A stretch of 64,000 nt of DNA. It comes from Macrosoma leucophasiata (lineage: Eukaryota > Arthropoda > Insecta > Lepidoptera > Hedylidae). Both the position numbers and the translations under genes were made by a program. Positions 45,925-56,753 of this stretch are shown piece after piece. The stretch covers positions 17,500,001 to 17,564,000 of the forward strand of contig JAWQUS010000007.1 in NCBI GenBank assembly GCA_036365455.1. Direction: 5' to 3'. How positions within the stretch are numbered: the first letter of the stretch is position 1; every line of letters starts with the position of its first letter. The notes under the pieces are model-generated. The model did not search any database. It was not told the origin of the DNA and saw only the letters and a list, made by a program, of their open reading frames with translations.

Positions 45925-46035
45925 ACGCTTTTCAGCTTCCGTGGAAAGCTGAAAAAAATAGTTAACTGAGGAGCGATCAAAACGTAGGGTTTATTTTAAA
46001 AATCATTTTAGTTTTTTAAACGCGAGATAAATCAA
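45925..46035 (+). repeat. Penelope-like 3' end fragment
   Basis: Plus-strand: cttttcagcttccgtggaaa forms a small hairpin, then gatcaaaacgtagggttt and aaatcattttagttttttaa and cgcgagataaat match, inverted, the region at 41,213-41,290. From 46,036 to 46,716 nothing is recognised. Confidence 0.45.
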
Positions 46036-46716
46036 TAAAAACATTTTAACAGTTTTATTTCAATGAGTATAGCTTGCGAAAATCTTAGAACACATCATAG
46101 CTGGAGGAATCTCAAGTTTATTTCACGCCTGCAATAAAAAAAAGGTAATAGAAATAATTTTTGCTGGTAACTTGAATGTGTATAAGTAATTAAGTTATTA
46201 GTTGCTGGCAAGCAACGATGTAATAATAAAATGTTATATTTTATTCACAATTATATAAAGCTTTTACTGCTGTTGGACAATTAATGAATTATATATTAAA
46301 AAAATTGTATCGGATTACACATGATGTACGATTTTGTAAAATACAGTAAGATTATGTGTTTTTTTCTTTTGTATAAACACTACAAAATAAAGCTAGCATA
46401 TTTCGGAATAACGTTAAATTTTTTTTTACGCATATGTGCAGGCCGACGGTAGAATATTCCGCACGTTTGAGGTGGGCCTTACAACATAGTAACACCCACA
46501 CGCGTTTTATCGCCGCTGCTGTGGCTCGGAACATCGCGCCCAATTGCCCATATTGTGTGAATTATATTCGCGAAACGTGAAAGTTATCCAATAGAGCAAC
46601 GCGTGTTAATTGCCGCGTTTTATACTAGCTCTGGTTTCAATATTTATTTGAAGAATGTTCCATACCATATGGGATGGGTGAACGAATTTGTGAACTACTT
46701 TGCGTGATATAAAGGT

Positions 46717-46893
46717 CAAGCCTATAGACTATAGACACCCACACATTGACCAGAGGTCAAAATGCAGATGTGTTGCCCCCCTTGAGACCTCAGTTGTTAT
46801 GTCGCTGTGATAGTTATTACTGGGCCATACATTACCATCTAACCATTCTAACCGGAGCACGATAGTGCTAAACACTACAATTTTTCGACAGAT
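46717..46893 (-). repeat. S1 SINE-like fragment entering a fold-back
   Basis: Minus-strand S1 piece (ccagaggtcaaaatgcagat, gccatacattaccatc, gagcacgatagtgctaaaca). Its last 54 bp form the left arm of the palindrome at 46,840-46,953. Confidence 0.6.
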
Positions 46894-46953
46894 AGGTTAA
46901 TCTGTCGAAAAATTGTAGTGTTTAGCACTATCGTGCTCCGGTTAGAATGGTTA
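46840..46953. repeat. Perfect palindrome, 54-bp arms, 6-bp loop
   Basis: Arms 46840-46893 and 46900-46953 are exact reverse complements around aggtta. S1 sequence is thus present in both orientations. The right arm abuts a Helitron 3' terminus. Confidence 0.92.
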
Positions 46954-46976
46954 AATACGAAGTTTGCCGGGTCTAG
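46954..46976 (+). mobile_element. Isolated Helitron 3' terminus
   Basis: The last 23 bp (aatacgaagtttgccggg ... CTAG, then T) match the end of the 44,177 family. The body of the Helitron is absent; the palindrome takes its place. Confidence 0.6.
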
Positions 46977-47687
46977 TTATAAATAAAATAGTTATAATAT
47001 ATTATAAATTATTAGTAGAAAATTAACGATGAAATTAAACAAAATGTTGCATATAAAGCTATATATCGTTTACTGTTTGAATAATATGAAAATTTATTAT
47101 TTAAGATGAATGCTTTGATAAAATAATCCTAAGATTACGCTTTGATGAGTCGTAATGGCTGCTAAATACTTAATCAATTAAGAAATGCTTCATCATAGCG
47201 ATTATATTTGAAACATACTCTTGTAGTTACAAATTCGCGTGTCAGACATCATTAGGCATCACGTTGTTTAATTACAAAAGATTTTAATGGTTACATGCGT
47301 AGAATGAATAGTAAGTTATTTTATACTACATAGTTAGTTATAAATGTATAGTGTCGAGGTCGTTTCTACGATTTGCGTGTTCTAGTGCATCGCTTTCAAA
47401 TCGGGGCGTAGTAATACAACGTCGGGAGTAAGCGCTGGCGATGCTTATCGTACAATGTTAGTGAGGAATAAATAGTTACATTTGGTGATGGTTATCTTCA
47501 CTATTTATGTGCATGGGCTAGCCGCCGGCGCTTGGGTAGAAACCTACAAGAAGGCGTTAAAGTAATACATAGCGATGGAGAAGTGGAATTCTTGATTGTG
47601 TGACAATAATTTCTGAATATGTGTTCTTAATCATGTCATTCGTTTATTATTTTTAGGTAAACAGAACTTGGCATAAATATACCTAAA
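46977..47687. other. No recognisable gene or repeat
   Basis: AT-rich, no convincing frame. Confidence 0.35.
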
Positions 47688-48290
47688 TGTTAGAACTCGA
47701 GGTCGTAGCCACCATCGCATCATCTTTCGCGACAAAATCTATACAAATAAAAAAAATTGGAGTGTCCCTTTGTAATATAAAAATAATCGCTTTTTACTAA
47801 ATGCATATGAATGTATACACGGTACATATACCAAAACAACATTTTTTACAATGTTTATCTGTCTGTCTGTCTGTTTGGCGGGGATAACTTTGGGAACGGC
47901 TTGACCGATTTTGGCGGGACTTTCACTGGCAGATAGCTTATGTAATAAGGAGTAACTTAGGCAACTTTTTTTATACTAGCTGCGCCCACGACTTTTTCCG
48001 GGAAGATACTGAACAATCATAAATTCTCACTGTGACGAAGTCGCGGGCACAGCTAGTGTATAGTAAAATCTATCTGCCGCCAAATTCTAGTGTTCGGCAA
48101 TGTTGTATTTACATGGTAATGTATGGCCTCATAATTTCTGCCTCACGAGCAAAATAACTTAGGCCTCAAAAGAGGGAAGCATCTGCATTTTGATCTATGC
48201 GTTTCGTGTAAATGTCTGTAGCTGCCGCATTCACATAATATCCTATTTTAAACTATTTTTTTTAATAAAACCTATTTTGTCTTCATTCTA
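47688..48290 (+). mobile_element. S1 SINE-like copy split by a Helitron
   Basis: A worn S1 copy (47688-47737, agaactcgaggtcgtagcc ... accatcgcatcatc; and 48057-48290, ctatctgccgccaaattcta ... cttaggcctcaa) carries the Helitron 47738-48056 inside it. Confidence 0.55.
47738..48056 (+). mobile_element. Helitron (module 2 family), 319 bp
   Basis: Starts TCTATACAAAT after an A and ends gcacagCTAG before a T. The body matches module 2 of the composite at 12,750 (aatcgctttttactaaatgc, (TCTG)n, gcgggactttcactggcaga). The double 3' terminus is also present (47,975-48,056). This copy shows that module 2 can exist as an element by itself. Confidence 0.7.
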
Positions 48291-48586
48291 AGTTATTAAT
48301 TAATTGAACTCGCCGGGCGAATGCTTGTGCCGTGATTCTGATGTGCAATTTAAGATCTTGTTAACTTTTCTGAAACACTAGCTCATAAGATTATAACAAT
48401 GCATGACCACATAAAAATCAGATGCCTACATTAATTAGTGTCCCATAATCATAATCCTACCATTAAAACTGAGATAAATTAAAACGCTCGAGCTATCTCA
48501 TTCCCTAAATGCATTCAGTTACGTAACAACATGACTTATTGTGGCGCCAAGGCTCACATCGTCTCCTGCCAATTCTTATAAGTTAA

Positions 48587-49111
48587 GATCCCACTGCAGA
48601 ATCATTTCGTTCATTCTGATATGCTGCAAACCTATTTTTACGCATATTTATAATCTAGAGAATAAATATCCACTAAGTTGCCTATCAAAAAATGGCCGCA
48701 AGTATTTTTTATATTTTATTTGGGAAATATTTTTTTATTTGTTTTTCAATAAGATGGTCCACCTCACGGCAATATGTATTAAGACTTTGAAAAGTCACGT
48801 CTGCCGTTGCGCACTTGGCCGCCCGAACGTATTTTCGTTCCGCCCCGACAACTTTTTACGTCCATGACGTACATGTATTATTTATATATCAAATGAAAGC
48901 TATTTTTTTTCTTATTATTATGGTATATGGGAGGCAAATTAAATCGGCCGCAAATAAGAGTTGCTGGCTGTTAAAGATAAAATAATTTAATAAAAAATAC
49001 TTGCGGCCAAATTTTGATAGGCAACCTAGTGGATATATTTTCATGTGGATATTTTTTTAAAATTAGGTTTGCAGCATATCTGAATGAACGAAATGATTCT
49101 GCAGTGGGATC
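48587..49111. mobile_element. MITE with TTAA flanks, long inverted ends
   Basis: TTAA lies at both ends (48583-48586 and 49112-49115). The ends gatcccactgcagaatcatt and its inverted copy extend as ~130-bp terminal inverted repeats with few differences (sharing atatgctgcaaaccta and ggccgcaagtattttttat). TTAA duplication is diagnostic of piggyBac-type transposases, but the end does not begin with the usual CCC, so the link is inference. No transposase inside; the 108-codon frame at 48541-48867 spans the boundary and is not a gene. Confidence 0.65.
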
Positions 49112-49960
49112 TTAACCTATTACGCTATTCTGTTTTATGTTTCCTTATATGTGTACCCGTAGCCATGTCGCAGATCCTTTTCGCTGAGCCTATAAAATAT
49201 ACGTATGTGTAACAGTGAAATATATTATTCTTTATACTACACGAATATTTTGTCATATTATATGCGTTGTAAGACACGAAACAAGAATAATACCACTGCT
49301 TCTTGTGTCGTCGTATCAGACTCAACTTGAGTGAATTTTTTGCTCGTTTCTGTTATGCTGTACCTACTTGTGAAGGCCTATACTGGACATAGTGATGTTA
49401 CATCTTACGTAGGTTTTCCGATGGTGAAATTCCGGTTGCGAGGTTCATAGGCGACGGTGACTACTACTCCATCAGGTGGCTCGTCTGCTTATCTGTCAAT
49501 CCTTTGACATAAAAAAGTATGCTAAGAAATAAAAGTTATGTTTAATTATTTCAATTTACTACTTCTTGCCTCAATCGATTTCTTTACATAATTTCACTCG
49601 ACCCTTATGCATCTTAGTGTGTATTGCTTTTTTGCTTCCTGGAGGATTGCACCAAAATTTTATTAAATACAAATATTTTGGTGTAACCGAACCTTAACTT
49701 CTTTGAAATAATAATATGTAAACTGCACTGTGAAAGTTCGCAACACTTTTTCACAGAGAACGGTGTAACTTACGGTTGATATACGAGAACTTTGATATGT
49801 AGACATTACTTAAACTTTCCGATGTATATATCAACAGTTTAGGCTGCGCGTTGATCCGTCTGGCATTTCGGGTGATTCAGGACAATCATTTATATGTGTA
49901 CATTACATACATAGCGGAGGCGGGTCGCTTGCGTTATTTAACATCATACATAAATAAAAT
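49112..49960. other. Mostly unassigned
   Basis: One short hairpin at 49,650-49,697 (ttgcaccaaaattttatt ... aaatattttggtgtaa) resembles ends of the 27,169 MITE. No gene recognised. Confidence 0.35.
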
Positions 49961-49970
49961 ATGACCGCAG

Positions 49971-50178
49971 TCTGCGCCCGAATGAATTGGACTTCGCAAA
50001 TTTATTTGCCAATCAATCTGTTGACTGCACTGGTCATTACGCAGAATCAGCACGACAGATGTATTGTGAAAACGTTCCGAGGTTCCAAGTTAATGGGCCA
50101 TTTATATCAGGTTCCGGAAACTGTCCTCGTGATACGTCACTAGGGCAGTACCAGACAGTATGTTATTCAGACGTTTAG
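49971..50178 (+). other. Possible terminal exon, Cys-containing peptide
   Basis: After a ccgcag acceptor-like site, one frame stays open to a stop at 50,176-50,178. It encodes LRPNELDFANLFANQSVDCT, then GHYAESARQMYCENVPRF and NCPRDTSLGQYQTVCYSDV. Four cysteines and the balanced composition look like a secreted or extracellular segment, and the GC content is above local average. A weak pyrimidine tract and the lack of any partner exon argue against it. I do not recognise a family. It could be a remnant of a host gene or a chance frame. Confidence 0.22.
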
Positions 50179-50370
50179 GCAGACTATTTAGCTAGATACA
50201 TAGAGCAACACCGGAGGGGAGTAGCCATGCAGGCTTTCCCCTCTGTCAAATTACAAGCCCAAATGAGCTATACCTGTCGCCTAGATGTTTAAATGTGTGC
50301 GAATGTGACTTTGAATACAGAAACAATTTTCTGTATTTTTTATTTTTAAAGAAAATGGAAAGAAATATTC

Positions 50371-50445
50371 GACTTCAGGCGAGGCTCGAACTCGCGACCT
50401 ACTGGGAATCTAGTCCAGCCGCTCTTCCAATTGAGCTACTGAAGC
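50371..50445 (-). tRNA. tRNA-like sequence, array copy 1
   Basis: Same fold as at 37,352: acceptor gcttcag/ctgaagt (one G-U pair), D arm gctc/gagc, T arm gcgag/ctcgc with loop ttcgagc giving one changed base. The loop reads ctagatt (anticodon AGA if the A-C pair is accepted). The T-rich trailer follows on the minus strand. Confidence 0.5.
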
Positions 50446-50676
50446 CCTGCCCGATTTGTCGAATCTTTCCTTCACATCTATTGCATTGCTTTATGGTAGC
50501 AGTAGCGCCATCTATTACCAACTATGCTAGTTAGGCAACCGATATAATAGACTTTTCAGTTTATTGAATATCGTAAAGAAGTCGCTTTTACCCTTAATAA
50601 TTGTTTTATATTATTTCGCATTAACACATGCTTGTGAAATATATTTTATTTTTAAAGAAAATGGAAAGAAAAATTC

Positions 50677-50751
50677 GACTTCAGGCGAGGCTCGAACTCG
50701 CGACCTACTGGGAATCTAGTCCAGCCGCTCTTCCAATTGAGCTACTGAAGC
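50677..50751 (-). tRNA. tRNA-like sequence, array copy 2
   Basis: Identical in sequence to copy 1 over the 75 nt, 306 bp further on. Confidence 0.5.
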
Positions 50752-50982
50752 CCTGCCCGATTTGTCGAATCTTTCCTTCACATCTATTGCATTGCTTTAT
50801 GGTAGCAGTAGCGCCATCTATTACCAACTATGCTAGTTAGGCAACCGATATAATAGACTTTTCAGTTTATTGAATATCGTAAAGAAGTCGCTTTTACCCT
50901 TAATAATTGTTTTATATTATTTCACATTAACACATGCTTGTGAAATATATTTTATTTTTAAAGAAAATGGAAAGAAAAATTC

Positions 50983-51057
50983 AACTTCAGGCGAGGCTCG
51001 AACTCGCGACCTACTGGGAATCTAGTCCAGCCGCTCTTCCAATTGAGCTACTGAAGC
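50983..51057 (-). tRNA. tRNA-like sequence, array copy 3
   Basis: Differs from copies 1 and 2 at the discriminator position (the plus strand reads caacttcag instead of cgacttcag). The leader is cut at about 51,090 by the fold-back. Confidence 0.5.
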
Positions 51058-51364
51058 CCTGCCCGATTTGTCGAATCTTTCCTTCACATTCGAGCCTCGC
51101 CTGAAGTCGAATTTTTCTTTCCATTTTCTTTAAAAATAAAATATATTTCACAAGCATGTGTTAATGCGAAATAATATAAAACAATTTCTGTATTTTGTTA
51201 AAGTTAAGGTGTGAGTTTCGTAGTAATAGACGATTTTTGTAGTGTGCGTGTGTGTCGCACGCATTTCCCCCCGCAAAAAATTAAAGACTGTTTTGCATCG
51301 TTAATAAACGCTGTGGCTACTCCCCTCCGGTCCTCCGCGGCCGGTGGCCCGTGTTGCTCTATGG

Positions 51365-54300
51365 TCAGATACGGTAGTTTCATTCATGGACTCGTAGTCT
51401 AAAATAAGTCCTTAACAATGTTATCGAGCGTTAAAACACCGCTAGGTTACGAGCGTTCAGTATTACCTCACGACAATATACGATATCGTGCGGTAATTCT
51501 GAACTCCAATCCCCATGGACGTCATAAAGTGAATTATGGTCATGCATGCATAAATTGTCAATTTGAAATATTTATTAACCACTGAATCCATATTCGCAAA
51601 CGAGTAAGGGACCGGTAGAAATGTATTTTTTTTTGTATCGGTATTATTTCCTACCGTATAATAATTTATCGGCATTGTTTCGCCCGGACTTATGATTTAT
51701 ACGTAGTCGGTTTGCGGTGCGCAAACCAATTTCGCTACACTCAGGAAACAATTTCCTATCTAATACTTGCTTAGGGACTTAAAGTTCAGATGACGTTTCG
51801 CTATCTCATACAAAATCTGAAACACAATATTTTATGTTTATTTTTGTACTCCTTTGATTGCCAAGGAAAAAAGAGATGTATATATTTACTTCAAATCGAA
51901 TACCTTAGATCTTAGTTCGTAAGAAAACGAAATTCATTTGAGAGCCGCAGCCGTTTTCGTTTATTAAAATTTGAGACGTAAGTTTCAAAGTTTGACAATG
52001 CCAAGTGGGACATTTCGCAAAAAGTACCAACCAGAACCGCCGACCGTTTACGATTCAAACTCGAATGCGGAATTTTTACGAGAAAAGTTTCATGTAATTG
52101 CCTATAGTGATTAAACGTAAAATAGGTTTTGTACTAAAATATGTTTCATACTGATTACACAAATCTGTTACGTATTGAATGACCGTAAATACGGAGCTGT
52201 ATTTGGAGATGAGATAACGACAAAACAAAAAAACTTACACGAATAAAATGGAGAACAATACTGACTTAACTTAACTTACCCAAGAAGGTCAAAGCTATAG
52301 ACAGTAAAATTTGTCAAAGAGAGTGACGATGTAAAAATAGTATAGGTTTCGAAACATCCAAACATTTTCAACACTTCATACCCTTTATTTGCCGCGTAAA
52401 AAATTGACTTGAATCGTTCAGTGAAATTCTTTTTTCGTTACGTCTTCCAAATTCATTTCAAATTTTCATGAGATATTTAACGAACGACATTAAATTTTGA
52501 AACGAACTAAAGAAATCGTATGTACTTAAATGAAAGAGAGCTATTACGGGAGTAAATACGAGACGAAGAAAAAGGTGGTCTGATTATAGGGCTGCGGTAA
52601 AAGTGGAGACAAAAATCCAGGGCACGCTCGTTATAGGAAGTGCTAGTCCTTTCATTCTGCAGGATTTCGTAGACGCCTAGCTAGCACCTACGGTGAAATA
52701 TATATTTCCTAAGTTGAAGTTGTACACGTGAACAGAAAGTTAAATAAAGTCTAATATTGTTATCATTAACTGGTCGGTAGCGAATTGAATGGGTGTATGA
52801 TTTATCTGTTGTAAAATAGGACATATGGACTTTGATAATACATAGATAGGGGCTCTACCCTAAACAAACCTATGGTTAGCAGGTATTCAAAGTTCTTGAC
52901 TATCCATCAAACTGAAAAACTGGCTAAGAGCATGAACATTGCGCAATGAAGGGTTTCGTTTCTCCAAATGTATGTTTTCAGTTGATCAACTATTACTAGT
53001 TAACATTTAAAGCCTACTTAGCTATGAAAGTTTTGCTTTTAAATTGATTTGAGAAAAAATCATGATAATAATATTTTTTTATTATTAGATATCATGATTT
53101 TTTTAGACGTTCAAATACAGCCGTTTAGCTGGAAGGTAGGAACGGGACTAACAAAAATGACACTTTAAAACTTAAAATGACACAAATATGGACGGTGTCC
53201 TTGTGCCAAAAAAAAACAAGTTTTTACTGTACGAGTTTGTCGGGGTATATATTATGTAGGTATACTCATTCTAAATAACTGCGTTCTAGTACGTACCTAC
53301 TTAGGACTTTCTGAGCTAAGCAGCGGACAGACGGACATGGCGAAAATATAAGGTTTTACGATAAAAAGCATTGAACTGTCGTAGGCGTAGATAATTGTGG
53401 TATGTATCTAGTGTATATATGTATCTTCACACCAAGTCCCTCACGGAGTAGGTGTGTGAATGTTAAGAAATCATTAATAGGCAAAAAACTACACCCTAAA
53501 TGAATCTTAGGATGATTGGCAGAAATTTTTCCCGCATTCCTCAGGGCGATACAAATTTGCCCCATATGGCTGCAATGGTTTGATTGAGGATGAATCTCAC
53601 AACATCAACTGTTTTATCAAAGACTTACATCCATGAGATATAGGTATACCATACCACCATAGGTATACCATGAGGTATATTTATGCTTTTCTCTGATATT
53701 TCTGATGCAGTTCAAAATCATAAATCGAATTGATGTTGAAAATAATACATTAAGCATAAGCAGTAATAAATTAAGTTTTTCCATTTTCAAATGCAAGTAG
53801 TAGTATCTACTCAATTCATTAAAACAAGATGGTCTTAATATATAATTTTTAAACCGAAATTCTAGCACGTCTACAACATTACTTTAACTTCTAAAAATAT
53901 TTCATTCACAAGTCAGAGGTCTTAAATCTGTTTAAAGTATTCTTTTTTTGCTTAGGGTTGCGTTTAGGTACGAGTTTAAGGCGGAATTTAATTAATTTCA
54001 ACGTTTCGGCTCGCCTATTCGTCCTCCCGAGTAGAACCCATAAAACCTAATGGACTTTCGCTGTCTAGTGGTAATTTTGTATGCTCTTAGCGCGACCCTG
54101 CAATCTTGCTGGAATTTACAAATATATTCAGCGGGCACAGGGTCACTGAAATTATAAAACTTAGCTTTGAATGGGGCGACAAAAGGGTTGACTAGTGAAA
54201 TTAATCGAAGCAATTCGTCTGTGTCCGTCCTCTAGCTAGACACTAATAAATGTGCACTTCAATTAAATTAATAACTTCCTCAGGCTTTAATTCAAAATCG

Positions 54301-54454
54301 CTGTACATTGTATGTATGGGGTGTGGGTTTCAGGTAGATATTAGTTCAGCTTTACAATGGAAGGAATAAAAAGTTGGTTTGTTAATGTTATTGGCAGGGT
54401 GGTGGTCATTATTGATGGTCATTTGCACTTACAAAAAGCTTTTAAGAAAGGGCG
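51365..54454. other. Long stretch without recognised genes
   Basis: Mostly unique-looking AT-rich DNA. Minor items: a decayed GCCGGCCAAG-type repeat near 53,280-53,375, an RTE-tail-like scrap at 53,417-53,455 (atcttcacaccaagtccctc), and a tandem taggtatacca(t) pair at 53,641-53,672. The 83-codon and 71-codon minus frames (53617-53868, 53998-54213) have no family. Confidence 0.35.
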
Positions 54455-54605
54455 GTCGTTTTATCGCATAACGCTGCTGCCTATCCTGCGTTATTGTATT
54501 TACTACTGCCCAATTTGAATGGTTTGACCTCCATTGTTCGATTGACTGACTGCACTAGCGTAAGAATTCTTCTCCTCTTGTGGGCAAGTCAACAGACATG
54601 GTCCT
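54455..54605 (+). repeat. Dispersed repeat F, copy 3
   Basis: gcgttattgtatttactact, ccattgttcgattgactgac and tgggcaagtca match the inverted copy at 44,815-44,950. Only this part of the family is present. From 54,606 to 54,900 nothing is recognised. Confidence 0.5.
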
Positions 54606-54983
54606 CGTGAACGCCTCACAAAGCGCAGCACAATAGGCTTTAAATTAACTTTATATGTGTCTCTATTATGATTTAAGAGGATCATTCCGATTAAATACTA
54701 TGTTATCTCTGATGATTTTACATGTTTTTTCACACTTGAAGTTCTTTGTACGTTTCCAGTATTGACTTATTTCCCAGTGAAAAACAAACAAATACCTCTT
54801 AAAATGTCGAAAACGTCATGTTGAATAATGTGTAATGTTGGCTGTTTAAGCTGTATTTACTTTCGAGCATCACAACTGGAACTATCACCAGTAAAAAAAT
54901 CGTAATTGTTTTATATTATTTCGCATTAACACATGCTTGTGAAATATATTTTTATTTTTAAAGAAAAATGGAAAGAAAAATTT

Positions 54984-55058
54984 GACTTCAGGCGAGACTC
55001 GAACTCGCGACCTACTGGGAATCTAGTCCAGCCGCTCTTCCAATTGAGCTACTGAAGC
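54984..55058 (-). tRNA. tRNA-like sequence
   Basis: Same 75-nt fold as at 50,371, T loop ttcgagt. Part of the left arm of the inverted pair. Confidence 0.5.
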
Positions 55059-55296
55059 CCTGCCCGATTTGTCAAATCTTTCCTTCACATCTATTGCATT
55101 GCTTTATGGTAGCAGCAGCGCCATCTATTACCAACTATGCTAGTTAGGCAACCGATATAATAGACTTCAGTTTATTGAATATCGTAAAGAAGTCGCTTTT
55201 ACCCTTAATAATTGTTTTATATTATTTCGCATTAACACATGCTTGTGAAATATATTTTATTTTTAAAGAAAAATGGAGCCCTGCCCGATTTGCAGG

Positions 55297-55371
55297 GCTT
55301 CAGTAGCTCAATTGGAAGAGCGGCTGGACTAGATTCCCAGTAGGTCGCGAGTTCGAGTCTCGCCTGAAGTC
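55297..55371 (+). tRNA. tRNA-like sequence
   Basis: Exact inverted copy of 54984-55058, followed by caaattttt, a possible Pol III stop. Confidence 0.5.
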
Positions 55372-55408
55372 AAATTTTTCTTTCCATTTTTCTTTAAAAA
55401 TAAAAATA

Positions 55409-56574
55409 ATAAAATCGTATTCTATTTAAAAGAGACTACATACCTGACCTACACGGTCACTTAAACGCAAAAAGGCGAATTCCCACTTAGCTATACTGTA
55501 CTCTCGGGCCAGCTCTAAGACGGGACATTCTTTGAAATTCAGATAGGGTTAGGAGCATAAAACTCAGTATTAAACAACAACGGATTTCTTAGACCAAGGC
55601 TACAGTTTCTAATATCTTCAAATTGGCCGTTTTAAAACTTTCTAAACTTTCTACATGTAGGTTATTGTTTACCTACCTACATTTAGAAATTTTGATTTTT
55701 GATTGAAACCTTGATTTTTACCATAGGATAGTGTATAAAATGATTGCTACGTAAAATATTTTCTGCATTCTTTAATCTGTCGTTATATTACATTTCAGCA
55801 AAAGAAACAGAAACTAATTTCTAAAAACGGCCATTACTTAATGTTAATTTTCTTTCTTTAATGTGTTTGTAGAATCGTCATAACTAAATGAAATCCACAA
55901 CAATAATTCCTAACAAGAAGTAATCCTTAAAATATAGCAACACTTACCGTCACGAAAAACTCAATTTTGTACCTTTATCAAAATCATAAATTGCAATAAA
56001 ATATGTAAAAACTTGAAAGGCAATTCGGAACTTCCGTAGTTTACATGACGCGAAATCCGGTACCGAGGCGTAAATGCGTTCCTCGTTTCATTTCTACATT
56101 TGTATTTTAAGTTTCTTTTGTCGAATATAAACTTGGTTCGCGTGTGATGAAGCAGTTTTCATCGAATATCCGCTTTTCATGGACTTTCTAAGTTCACCAT
56201 TTATTACTACATGCCTATAAGTTTCTAGCTGCTATACATTTAAAAAGTTTCAATGGATAACTCGAACTCCATTCATGAGAGTTAAAGTTAGTTGAACACG
56301 CAATGTTTGTTTAATTAAATTTCAGTGTTTACTTTTAGCTGTATTTATTATGGGAATACAATGAATTTTCATTCGTCAGGGTAGGTTGCGCAGACAAGAA
56401 TTACCTTCATAAATAATAAATTCGCGGAACGGTAAAGCGCTATCGGTATTACATTATGTTTTTATGTTACGCGAATCTGTAAGGTATATGTTATGGGACT
56501 GAGGCTTCGTGTGACACGTGCCTAATCGCAGCACACCCCTGCTTCCTACGTCATCACTCGTAATCAACGTAACC
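55409..56574. other. No recognisable gene or repeat
   Basis: AT-rich, no convincing frame or repeat. Confidence 0.35.
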
Positions 56575-56650
56575 CAGGGGTTGGCAACATTTAAGCCCGA
56601 AGAGCCTGCTACAAAAAAAATATTCATAAATTTCAACGAGCTACGAATTT
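56574..56650 (+). repeat. Possible hAT-type element end
   Basis: ccaggggttggcaacattta resembles the CAGGGGT(C/T)GGCAA ends of many hAT transposons (from memory). Only one end is visible, so this is a fragment at best. Confidence 0.3.
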
Positions 56651-56753
56651 AGGTTTCCACGTTTATTTATATTAATTTTGTTGGATAGCCGGTGAATATT
56701 TAAAGACACAGTATTGTTACGTACCTTTTCAAATTTTAATTAAAATATTAATA

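Larger units (their letters stand above)
50338..51090 (-). repeat. Tandem array of a 306-bp tRNA-like unit
   Basis: Two full and one partial copies in head-to-tail order, nearly identical. Each has the T-rich trailer (plus-strand tttaaagaaaatggaaagaa), the tRNA-like sequence, ccctgcccgatttgtcgaat, ctattgcattgctttatggt, agcgccatctattaccaact and a linker to the next trailer. The array then folds back: 51,092-51,185 is the inverted copy of 50,602-50,694. The 70- to 79-codon frames here are read across the tRNA-like sequence and are not genes. Confidence 0.85.
50199..51362. repeat. Outer inverted tracts flanking the tRNA-like array
   Basis: catagagcaacaccgg ... aggggagtagcca at 50199-50227 is found inverted at 51,312-51,362, where ~23 GC-rich bases separate the two halves. 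Inside these, acaatttctgtatttt-like tracts (50,322-50,339 and 51,181-51,196) lie in the same orientation on either side of the array. Confidence 0.6.
54947..55408. repeat. Perfect inverted pair of tRNA-like units, 116-bp arms
   Basis: 54947-55062 and 55293-55408 are exact reverse complements. Each arm holds a whole tRNA-like sequence and its T-rich trailer. The ~230-bp spacer contains the unit body (ctattgcattgctttatggt to the next trailer). The right copy abuts a short second palindrome (gccctgcccgatttgcagggc, 55,278-55,298). Confidence 0.92.

Noticed and set aside
48541..48867. 108-codon plus frame as a host gene
   Set aside because: It crosses the boundary of the TTAA-flanked element and uses part of its inverted end; no family resemblance.
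50295..50840. Two near-identical frames (79 and 70 codons) sharing LQARLELATYWESSPAALPI
   Set aside because: They are read across the tRNA-like sequence on its complementary strand. The repetition comes from the tandem repeat, not from duplicated genes.
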